Positions 30,646 through 38,412 of a stretch of DNA of 64,000 nucleotides are shown one piece after another. Numbering within the stretch: the stretch's first letter is position 1; the number at the start of each line of letters is the position of its first letter. The translations under genes and the position numbers were made by a program. This DNA is from Paenibacillus cymbidii. GTDB taxonomy: Bacteria > Bacillota > Bacilli > Paenibacillales > NBRC-103111. The stretch covers positions 91,068 through 155,067 of the forward strand of contig NZ_SHLX01000023.1 in the NCBI RefSeq assembly GCF_004764705.1, given 5' to 3'. Under the pieces are notes generated by a model that saw only the letters and a list, made by a program, of their open reading frames with translations, had not been told where the DNA came from and ran no database searches.

Positions 30646-33141
30646 ATGCCCAATGTAAATCGAACGGAAGAGGCGACGGCAGACGGGAAAGACCAGGTGT
30701 TCGCGCGCGCCTACTTATCGCTCAAGCGAGCGTTGACCGAAAATGCCGTGATGCAAGCCTGGAAGCTGAAACGGATGACGCTTGTGCTGCTGGCAATGGC
30801 CTTTCTGCTCGGGCGAGCGACGATTCTGGACCAGATGTCGCCGTTTGCCATCGCGTTTTTTGCCGTGATTTATTTTCTGCGCAAAGATTTGATTTATTTG
30901 ACCGGTCTTGCCCTCGTCGCCGGCAGCATCGCCTCCATGCAGTCGAACGCGGGGTATATCGTGACGGAAATGCTCGTGTTCCTGCTGATCCAGCGGGGAC
31001 TGGAACGATTCGAGCGTGCGGACATTTCGTTCACGCCGTTGCTCGTGTTTGTCTCCACGTTCCTCGTCCAACTTTTCGCGCATGCCGTCGAACTGAAGTT
31101 GAGCGGGTACACGTTGATGCTGACCGGCGTCGAGGCGCTGCTCAGCTTGATTTTGACGCTGATCTTCATCCAGTCGGTGCCGGTTTTCACATTCACCCGC
31201 AAGAAGCAGGGGCTGCGCAACGAAGAAATCATTTGTCTCATTATCCTGCTGGCGTCGGTTATGACGGGAAGCGTCGGCTGGTCTGTGCAAGACGTGACGT
31301 TCGAGCATGTGATGTCGCGGTACTTGATTCTTGTGTTCGCGCTTGTCGGGGGAGCGCCGCTTGGCGCCTCGGTTGGCGTCATCACCGGGCTGATCCTCAG
31401 TCTGGCCGATATGCAAGCGGTCATGCAGATGAGTCTTCTCGCTTTTGCCGGCATGCTGGCGGGTTTGCTGAAAGAGGGGAACCGGCTGGCGGTAGCGTTC
31501 GGCATGCTGCTCGGTTCGTCGATTCTGACGATCTATCTCGACAATCAGTCGCAGATCATGACGTCGACCTGGGAGTCGCTCGCCGCAATCGTGCTGTTCC
31601 TGCTTACGCCGCGCAGCTTCGTGCAAGCGCTGGCGAAATACGTGCCCGGCACGCAGGAAAATTTGAAAACCCATTACGATTACGCCAAACGCGTACGGGA
31701 GGTGACGGCAGCGCGGGTGATGCAATTTTCCGAGGTATTCCGCCAGCTGTCGCGCAGTTTCCTGCAATTGACCGGCGAAGGCGGAGCGGACAAGCGAGAG
31801 CAGCAAATCGAGCATTTCATGACCGAGGTGTCGCATCGGGTATGCACGACCTGCTGGAAGCGCAAGCAATGCTGGAATGGCGAGTTTTATCAAACGTACA
31901 AGTACATGACGGAAATGATGAGCGCGATCGAAAAGAAAGAAACGATGAGCAAAAAAGACGTGCTCCCCGCGTGGAAACAAACGTGCGTGCGCACCGACCA
32001 GGTGCTGGATCATTTGAAGGGCCAATTCGTGATGTACAAGCACGACCTCCACTGGAAAAAGCAGATCGCCGACAGCCGCCGGCTCGTGGCGGATCAATTG
32101 ACCGGCGTGTCCCAGGTGATGGAGGATTTGGCCAAGGAGATCAAACGGGAAGGCATGGCGATGATCGTCCAAGAGGAGCAGATCCGCACGGCGCTGGAGG
32201 AGCTGGGCTTGTCGATCCAAAGCATCGACATCATCAGCCTCGACGAAGGGAATGTCGAAATCGAGATCGTGCACCGGTATCGCGGCGGCTTTGACGAGTG
32301 CCGCAAAATTGTGGCGCCGCTGTTGTCCGACATTCTCGGCGAAAATATTGTGGTGAAGCGGGAACAGCCGATCGAGCGGGAGGGCGGCGGCAGTACGGTG
32401 ACGTTCGGTTCGGCGAAGGAGTTCGAAGTCGAAACGGGGGTGGCGGGGGCTGCCAAAGGCGGCGATCTGCTGTCGGGCGACAGCTTCACGACGACGGAGC
32501 TCGGCAACGGAAAGTTCGTCGTGGCGCTCAGCGACGGCATGGGCAACGGCGAACGGGCGCGGGCCGAAAGCAGCGCGGCGCTGACGATTCTGAAGCAGCT
32601 GCTGCAGTCCGGGATGAACGAGAAGCTGGCGGTGCAGTCGGTCAATTCGGTGCTGATGCTGCGTTCGGTCGATGAAATGTTCGCCACGGTCGACATGGCG
32701 CTGATCGATCTGTACAATGCGCGCACCACGTTTCTGAAAATCGGTTCGACGCCGAGCTTCATCAAGCGGGGCGGCGATGTGCTGCCGGTTACGGCAAGCA
32801 ATTTGCCGGTCGGCATTCTGGACGATATTGACGTCGATCTGGTCAGCGTCCAGCTGCTGCCGGGCGACATGCTCATCATGATGACCGACGGCGTCTTCGA
32901 TGCCCCGGGCATTGCCGTCAACAAGGAGCTGTGGATGAAGCGCGTCGTCGGCGAAATTCACGAAGAGCGGCCGCAGGAGTTCGCCGACTGCCTGCTGGAG
33001 CGGGTGGTGCGCCACATGCAAGGCGATATTATTGACGACATGACGATTCTCGTCGCCCGCATCGAAAAGTACCAGCCGGCCTGGTCGACGTTCCGCTGGC
33101 CGGGCATGGCCCGCCTGGAGCGGCCGAAGACGGTGAGTTGA
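30646..33141 (+). CDS. spoIIE: Stage II sporulation phosphatase SpoIIE
   Basis: An 831-residue protein (827 in B. subtilis). About ten membrane segments span residues 40-325; a central FtsZ-interacting and oligomerising region follows, with a Cys pair motif CTTCWKRKQCW near 402; the C-terminal PP2C domain (about 600-815) has SGDSFTTTELGNGKFVVALSDGMGNGE-type blocks, MFATVDMALIDL, GDMLIMMTDGVFDAPG and DDMTILVARI. It dephosphorylates SpoIIAA in the forespore to release sigma-F. Start after TAGGTGGT. Ends at a terminator. Confidence 0.97.
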   Translation: MPNVNRTEEATADGKDQVFARAYLSLKRALTENAVMQAWKLKRMTLVLLAMAFLLGRATILDQMSPFAIAFFAVIYFLRKDLIYLTGLALVAGSIASMQSNAGYIVTEMLVFLLIQRGLERFERADISFTPLLVFVSTFLVQLFAHAVELKLSGYTLMLTGVEALLSLILTLIFIQSVPVFTFTRKKQGLRNEEIICLIILLASVMTGSVGWSVQDVTFEHVMSRYLILVFALVGGAPLGASVGVITGLILSLADMQAVMQMSLLAFAGMLAGLLKEGNRLAVAFGMLLGSSILTIYLDNQSQIMTSTWESLAAIVLFLLTPRSFVQALAKYVPGTQENLKTHYDYAKRVREVTAARVMQFSEVFRQLSRSFLQLTGEGGADKREQQIEHFMTEVSHRVCTTCWKRKQCWNGEFYQTYKYMTEMMSAIEKKETMSKKDVLPAWKQTCVRTDQVLDHLKGQFVMYKHDLHWKKQIADSRRLVADQLTGVSQVMEDLAKEIKREGMAMIVQEEQIRTALEELGLSIQSIDIISLDEGNVEIEIVHRYRGGFDECRKIVAPLLSDILGENIVVKREQPIEREGGGSTVTFGSAKEFEVETGVAGAAKGGDLLSGDSFTTTELGNGKFVVALSDGMGNGERARAESSAALTILKQLLQSGMNEKLAVQSVNSVLMLRSVDEMFATVDMALIDLYNARTTFLKIGSTPSFIKRGGDVLPVTASNLPVGILDDIDVDLVSVQLLPGDMLIMMTDGVFDAPGIAVNKELWMKRVVGEIHEERPQEFADCLLERVVRHMQGDIIDDMTILVARIEKYQPAWSTFRWPGMARLERPKTVS

Positions 33142-33154
33142 GCAAGGCAAATGG

Positions 33155-33218
33155 AACACCCGTTCATTGCGATGGAAGCTGCAGCCGCTGCGCTTCCTCG
33201 GGATGGCGGGTGTTTTGT
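33155..33218 (+). terminator. spoIIE terminator
   Basis: AACACCCG (33155-33162) pairs with CGGGTGTT (33207-33214), with an inner GGAAGC/GCTTCC helix (33174-33179, 33192-33197), then TTGTT. Confidence 0.75.
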
Positions 33219-33323
33219 TATGCCTGCCATGCTGCAGCCAACCGCGCTGCAAAAAAAACCGATAACTTCCGGCAATTTGACCGATTCGCCGCTGCTAGCG
33301 GTCGTTAGCCGGCCATTCGCAAT

Positions 33324-33337
33324 TGAAACCGATTGCA
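33324..33337 (+). promoter_or_regulatory. cre-like CcpA site before the sugar transporter
   Basis: TGAAACCGATTGCA matches the cre consensus TGWAANCGNTNWCA at all but one position. It lies about 160 bp before the first permease gene in a gap (33219-33498) that otherwise shows no gene and no convincing -10 box. Catabolite repression of a carbohydrate uptake operon would be expected. Confidence 0.5.
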
Positions 33338-33498
33338 TCAAATCTCGCCCATATACGCCACAGTCGCCGGCATGGTACAACAAAGCCAGGACGGGAGCCG
33401 CCAAACGGCGACAGGATTGCGCCGGCGCCGACGCAGTCCGGACACTCCCCCCGGATAGACGAAGAAAGCTGTTCCGAAAGGAGGGGGCACCGCGACCG

Positions 33499-34452
33499 AT
33501 GAAACCGGAAGGAATCGCAGCAAGAGCAGCTTCGGGCGGCGGCCGATGGCGTCGCAAGCTTCGCCGGGCGACGGTCAATTACGAGCTGTATTTGTTTGTA
33601 CTGCCGGCAGTGATCTATTATCTCGTCTTCCATTACTGGCCGATGTACGGCGTGCAAATCGCCTTCAAGCAATTCAACCCGGTGCTCGGCATTCAAGGCA
33701 GCCCATGGGTGGGGCTGCAGCATTTTATCCGCTTCGTTCAGGCGCCCAGCTTCCTGGATATTGTCGGCAATACGCTTGGCATCAGCCTGTATTCGCTGCT
33801 GGTCGCTTTTCCCGCGCCGATCATCCTGGCGCTGCTGCTGAACGAAATTCGCAGCCGCAAATTCCGCCGCGTTTTGCAAACGGTTACGTACGCGCCGCAT
33901 TTTATCTCCATGGTCGTACTGGTCAGCATGATCATGATTTTGCTGAATCCGACCTACGGGCTGGCGAATACGCTGCTGGCCGCATTTGGAGCGGAGCCAA
34001 TCGATTTTATGACCCGGAGCGGATGGTTCAAGTCGATTTATGTGCTCTCGGACGTGTGGCAAAATGCCGGCTGGAGCTCGATCATCTATTTGGCTGCGCT
34101 CGCCGGCATCGATCCCGAGCTGCACGAGGCCGCCATGATCGACGGCGCGTCGCGGCTGCAGCGCATTCGGCATATTAACATTCCGGGTATTATGCCGACG
34201 ATGGTCATATTGTTTATATTGGCGATGGGCGGGGTTATGTCGGTCGGGTTCGAGAAAGTATTTCTGATGCAAAATCCGCTTAATCTGGAGGCGTCGGAAG
34301 TGATCTCCACCTACGTTTACAAGGTGGGGCTGCTGCAGGTGCAGTACAGCTTCTCCGCCGCTGTCGGGCTGTTCAATTCGGTCATCAACTTCGTGCTGCT
34401 GCTGATTGTGAACGGAACCGTCAAGCGCATCGGCCAAACGAGCCTGTGGTGA
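33499..34452 (+). CDS. LplB-type ABC sugar permease
   Basis: A 317-residue permease with six membrane segments. YELYLFVLPAVIYYLVFHYWPMYG is the typical start of the LplB/YtcP partner family, and the EAA loop reads LHEAAMIDGASRLQR near residue 210. Substrates of this family in Paenibacillaceae are oligosaccharides. ATG 33499 lies 12 bp after AAAGGAGGGGG, slightly long spacing, but begins just before homology; longer starts have no support. First gene of a four-gene module foreign to the conserved spoIIE-yabS junction. Confidence 0.9.
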   Translation: MKPEGIAARAASGGGRWRRKLRRATVNYELYLFVLPAVIYYLVFHYWPMYGVQIAFKQFNPVLGIQGSPWVGLQHFIRFVQAPSFLDIVGNTLGISLYSLLVAFPAPIILALLLNEIRSRKFRRVLQTVTYAPHFISMVVLVSMIMILLNPTYGLANTLLAAFGAEPIDFMTRSGWFKSIYVLSDVWQNAGWSSIIYLAALAGIDPELHEAAMIDGASRLQRIRHINIPGIMPTMVILFILAMGGVMSVGFEKVFLMQNPLNLEASEVISTYVYKVGLLQVQYSFSAAVGLFNSVINFVLLLIVNGTVKRIGQTSLW

Positions 34453-34465
34453 GGAGGGGAAATGC

Positions 34466-35371
34466 ATGAACGAAGCCAAACGTATCCGCAGCAAAGAGGA
34501 TGTCGTGATCGACGCGGTCGTGTTGACGATCGGCATTGTGATTCTGATCCTGGTGGCTTATCCTCTTGTGTATATTGTGAGCGCTTCCGTCAGCGATCCG
34601 ATCCAAGTGACGATGGGCAACGTGTTTTTATGGCCTAGAGGGTTAACCTGGGAAGGGTATGGCAAAATATTCGAATACCGGGCCATCTGGATCGGATACC
34701 GCAACACCTTGTTTTACACCGTAGTCGGCACCAGTCTCAACGTTTCGTTGACGCTGGCCTGCGCCTATGCGCTGTCGCGGCGGGATTTTGCCGGACGCCA
34801 TGCGATTACGCTGCTGATGACGTTCACCTTGTTTTTTGGCGGCGGGCTGATCCCGACCTACCTGGTCATCAAGCAGCTTGGACTGATCAACACCGTGTGG
34901 GCGCTGCTGCTGCCAAACGCCATGTCCGTATGGAACGTCATTATCGCGCGAACCTACTTTCAGACGTCGATTCCGAACGAGCTGAAGGAGGCCGCCTTCA
35001 TCGACGGCTGCTCCAACACGCGGCTGTTCCTGCGCATCGTGCTGCCGCTGTCGAAGCCGATCATTGCTGTGCTGGTGCTGTTCTATGCGGTAGGTCACTG
35101 GAATTCGTTTTTCAGCGCATTGATTTATTTGTCCAATATGAAGCTGTATCCGCTGCAGCTGTTTCTGCGCAACATCCTGATTATGAACCAGATGGTCGAC
35201 ATTATGGGCGCGGACAGCGAAACGATCGAAATGCTGATGCGCAACATGCAATTGAAGGAATCGATGAAATTCGGCATCATCATCGTTTCGTCGCTGCCTG
35301 TGCTGGTGCTGTACCCGTTTCTGCAGAACTATTTTGTCAAAGGCGTCATGATCGGCGCCATCAAAGGGTAA
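34466..35371 (+). CDS. LplC-type ABC sugar permease
   Basis: A 301-residue second permease. Six membrane segments, FGGGLIPTYLVIKQLGLINT (LplC hallmark), and the EAA loop ELKEAAFIDGCSNTRLF near residue 180. It ends QNYFVKGVMIGAIKG, as usual for the family. Start 13 bp after the partner gene behind GAGGGG. No ATPase gene is present; such systems share a multitask ATPase (MsmX type) encoded elsewhere. Confidence 0.92.
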   Translation: MNEAKRIRSKEDVVIDAVVLTIGIVILILVAYPLVYIVSASVSDPIQVTMGNVFLWPRGLTWEGYGKIFEYRAIWIGYRNTLFYTVVGTSLNVSLTLACAYALSRRDFAGRHAITLLMTFTLFFGGGLIPTYLVIKQLGLINTVWALLLPNAMSVWNVIIARTYFQTSIPNELKEAAFIDGCSNTRLFLRIVLPLSKPIIAVLVLFYAVGHWNSFFSALIYLSNMKLYPLQLFLRNILIMNQMVDIMGADSETIEMLMRNMQLKESMKFGIIIVSSLPVLVLYPFLQNYFVKGVMIGAIKG

Positions 35372-35404
35372 CATGGACGATGATAAGGGAGGTCCGAACG
35401 GAAT

Positions 35405-37030
35405 ATGCGCAAACCAATCGTTATGGTGGTATCCCTGGGCATGCTCGCCGCGATGATCGCAGGCTGCTCCTCGGGAGGAGGCAAATCGGCGGACGGTTCG
35501 CCGGCCGCAAGTGCCGGAACGGGGGCCGCTGTCAACAAAACCGGATTTCCGATCGTGAACGAGCCGATGACGGTCAGGGTACTGTATCCGCGCGACCCGA
35601 AGCACGGCGATTTCGAAAAAATGTGGTTTATCAAGGAGTTGGCCAAAAAGACGGGCATCACGCTCAAAATCGAAGCGGTCGAAGCGGCGGGCTGGGAAGA
35701 GAAGAAAAACCTGGCGTTCGCCACCGGCGATTTGCCCGATCTGTTTCTGTCGGGAATCACGTCCAAGGACGAAAACACGTACGGGCCGCAGGGACTGCTG
35801 CTCAACCTGACCGATCTGATCGACAAGTACGCGCCGACGGCCAAGGATTTGCTCTCCAAATACAGCGATGTGAAAAAATCGTTCACCTTCGAGGATGGCT
35901 CGCTTTATGTGCTGCCGGTGTTCGACAGCTTCGACCGCGACTTGCTCGGACTCGGCTACACCTCCTTTATCAACAAGCAATGGCTGCAAAATGTCGGGCT
36001 GCCGATGCCCAAAACGCTGGACGATTTGTACGCGGTGTTGAAAGCGTTTAAGGAAAAGGATCCGAACCAAAACGGCAAGGCGGATGAAATCCCGATGTCG
36101 GGCCTGGCGGGCGGCTCGATCAAGATGGTCGTGCTGTCGGCAGCCGGCTATGCCGATTCGCGGCACGACGTTGTGGACGGCAAGTATGTGTATGTGCCGA
36201 TGCAGCCGGCGTATAAAGAGTATTTGAGCTACATGAACAAGCTGTATGCGGAAGGCTTGCTCGACAAGGAGTATTTCACCCAGACGCGCGAGCAGCTTGT
36301 GGCCAAAGAAACGAATTTGCGGCTCGGCTTGTATACTGACGGGTCGCCCAATTCGAACATCAAGAACAACGATTACAAGCAGTACACCGTGCCGCCTGCG
36401 CTGACCAGTGCCGTCAATTCGAAGCCGGTGTGGAAGAAGACGCCGCAATACGCCCGCTACGGCACGTTCGCGATTACGAAGAAAGCGAAAAATCCGGAAG
36501 CGCTCATCCGGCTCGTCGATTTCCTCTACTCTGACGAAGGCAGCATCATGGGCCGCTCCGGACCCGAGTACGGCAAGTGGGATGGCAACGGCGGCTACGA
36601 ATTTATCGATTTCAACGGCGTGAAGGCGTTCAAGCCGCATTACGACGGGTTCGCCACGTATTTCGACTTCCGCGCGACCCAGACGCTGTTGAACGTTCCG
36701 CTGCACATGAGCCAGCAGTACGGCACGTACTTGACTTACGGCGACGAGAAGAACGCCTGGTTTACGGATATTTTGAACGAAAGCGGCCGCGCCAAGGTGT
36801 ACCGGTTGTCATACCCCGAAGTGAAATTCAAAGCCGACGAACAGACGAAAATCGCCTCGTATGTCGATATGGACAGCTACGTCGATCAGATGGAAGCAAA
36901 ATTTATAATGGGCGAAACGCCGCTCACGCAATGGGATGCGTACATCGCCACGCTGAAGAAGATGGGCGCCGACGAAATGGCGGGGATACGTCAGACGGCG
37001 TATGACCGTTGGAACAAGGCAAGCAAATAA
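35405..37030 (+). CDS. Extracellular solute-binding lipoprotein of the sugar ABC transporter
   Basis: A 541-residue lipoprotein with signal peptide and lipobox AAMIAGC (Cys21), a Ser/Gly linker, then a large LplA-type type 2 periplasmic-binding fold. Typical blocks are ATGDLPDLFLSG, KTLDDLYAVLKAFKEKDPNQNGKADEIP (calcium-loop-like DPNQNGKADE) and FAITKKAKNPEALIRLVDF. It captures sugars and delivers them to the two permeases upstream. Start 34 bp after the permease behind GGGAGG. Confidence 0.93.
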   Translation: MRKPIVMVVSLGMLAAMIAGCSSGGGKSADGSPAASAGTGAAVNKTGFPIVNEPMTVRVLYPRDPKHGDFEKMWFIKELAKKTGITLKIEAVEAAGWEEKKNLAFATGDLPDLFLSGITSKDENTYGPQGLLLNLTDLIDKYAPTAKDLLSKYSDVKKSFTFEDGSLYVLPVFDSFDRDLLGLGYTSFINKQWLQNVGLPMPKTLDDLYAVLKAFKEKDPNQNGKADEIPMSGLAGGSIKMVVLSAAGYADSRHDVVDGKYVYVPMQPAYKEYLSYMNKLYAEGLLDKEYFTQTREQLVAKETNLRLGLYTDGSPNSNIKNNDYKQYTVPPALTSAVNSKPVWKKTPQYARYGTFAITKKAKNPEALIRLVDFLYSDEGSIMGRSGPEYGKWDGNGGYEFIDFNGVKAFKPHYDGFATYFDFRATQTLLNVPLHMSQQYGTYLTYGDEKNAWFTDILNESGRAKVYRLSYPEVKFKADEQTKIASYVDMDSYVDQMEAKFIMGETPLTQWDAYIATLKKMGADEMAGIRQTAYDRWNKASK

Positions 37031-37040
37031 AAGGAAACGC

Positions 37041-37073
37041 GTCTTGACGGCGAACCTTGGTCGCCGTCAAGAC
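37041..37073. promoter_or_regulatory. Perfect intercistronic hairpin
   Basis: GTCTTGACGGCGA (37041-37053) pairs perfectly with TCGCCGTCAAGAC (37061-37073), loop ACCTTGG. No T tail follows. It begins 11 bp after the lipoprotein gene and ends 31 bp before the next gene, so it may stabilise the 3' end of the transporter mRNA or dampen read-through. Confidence 0.7.
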
Positions 37074-37103
37074 ACCAAGCTGCCGGGAGAGGAAGAAGCG
37101 ATC

Positions 37104-38219
37104 ATGGCTGAAGCAAGCCGAATCACTAATCATTTTACGAACCGCATGCCGCTGCCGAGGCTGCATGTCGACCGGGCCACCGTATTTGCTCCGATCGGAC
37201 CGAAGGACTGGACATTTTCCCATCAGCCGCATATCGCATCCTTTCAAGGGAAGCTGGTGGCGTGCTGGTCGACTGCTCTAATTGACGAGGATGGACCCGG
37301 ACAGCGTGTCGTACTGTCGACGTCCGACGATTTCCATCATTGGACGATACCGGTGCCGGTCGTCGATACAGCGATGGGGAAGACATCGGAGCTCGTCTGG
37401 ACAGCTGTCGGCTTCCACGTCCACGGCGATACGCTGACGGCTTACATCGGGCGGTACGAATACGAGGACGGCAACTATCGCCGCGATCGCCGGCTGGATA
37501 TGGGTCTGGCCGCGTATACGACGAAGGACGGCTTGTCGTGGGAGGGACCTTACGATTTCGGCATTCCCGCCAATCCGAACCACGGCCCGCAGCGCACATC
37601 GAGCGGACGGTTGATCATCGCCGGACACGTCATGTTTCCGTACACCGACGATCCGGCCGGACTTGTCGGCTGGAAGGCGTCGGGCCTGTTTCCCGCCGCA
37701 ATGGAAGCGGGGCTGAAGGATTGCTTCCATTCCGCCGGCAGATTGGCCGAGGCGCTGGATTGGCCCGTTCATTTCACGGAGGGCTCCCTTCACGAGACCG
37801 ATGACGGCTTGCTGCACATGATGCTGCGCACGTCCGGTCGGCGGATATGGGCGAGCCAAAGCCGTGACGACGGCGCGACCTGGTCGAAGCCGGCGGAGAC
37901 CGGGTTTACCGACAACAACTCGCGTTTCCACTTCGGCAGGCTGCCGGACGGCCGGTATTATTACGTCGGCAATCCCGATCCCGACCCGTCGTATATTCGC
38001 CGCCGGCTGGTGCTGTCGCTGTCGGAGGACGGCTACTCGTTCGACCGCCACTACGAGCTGATCGAAGGGGAGCGGGAGCCATTGTACGCCGGCACTCATA
38101 AAGGGGGCACATATGCGTATCCGCACACGGTCATACACGACGATGCGCTGGTCATCGTCCACTCTGTCAGCAAAGAAAACATCGGCGTACTGCGGGTGCC
38201 GCTGCGTCAGCTCGGCTAA
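37104..38219 (+). CDS. Sialidase-like six-bladed propeller protein (BNR/Asp-box)
   Basis: A 371-residue protein without signal peptide. An Asp-box, SQSRDDGATWS (about 252-262), and weaker repeats (STSDDFHHWT, YTTKDGLSWEGP, SLSEDGYSFDRH) mark a sialidase-fold beta propeller. Such proteins act as exo-glycosidases on sialic acid or other sugar chains, or only bind them. With the binding protein and permeases upstream it may process an imported oligosaccharide in the cytoplasm. The substrate cannot be read from the sequence. Start after GGGAGAGG. Confidence 0.75.
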   Translation: MAEASRITNHFTNRMPLPRLHVDRATVFAPIGPKDWTFSHQPHIASFQGKLVACWSTALIDEDGPGQRVVLSTSDDFHHWTIPVPVVDTAMGKTSELVWTAVGFHVHGDTLTAYIGRYEYEDGNYRRDRRLDMGLAAYTTKDGLSWEGPYDFGIPANPNHGPQRTSSGRLIIAGHVMFPYTDDPAGLVGWKASGLFPAAMEAGLKDCFHSAGRLAEALDWPVHFTEGSLHETDDGLLHMMLRTSGRRIWASQSRDDGATWSKPAETGFTDNNSRFHFGRLPDGRYYYVGNPDPDPSYIRRRLVLSLSEDGYSFDRHYELIEGEREPLYAGTHKGGTYAYPHTVIHDDALVIVHSVSKENIGVLRVPLRQLG

Positions 38220-38274
38220 CGGAACAGGATAATAGGAAACGAACTACAACAAGCTCCCGAATGGTCAAGGGCGA

Positions 38275-38313
38275 TGCCAAACAGCTCCCGACCCCGTCGG
38301 GAGCTGTTTGGCA
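38275..38313. terminator. Hairpin between convergent genes
   Basis: A perfect 17-bp stem: 5' arm TGCCAAACAGCTCCCGA (38275-38291), 3' arm 38297-38313, loop CCCCG. No T run on either side, so it is likely a bidirectional transcript-end hairpin rather than a strong intrinsic terminator. Confidence 0.6.
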
Positions 38314-38412
38314 TTCGATTCGCGGCTGCGCGTCCTGGACGCTTCTCCGCGGGGCGCTGCATACTCCCAACGATCCCTAAGGCAAAGCGGCGGAGGCTGC
38401 CGGCTTGCCGGC

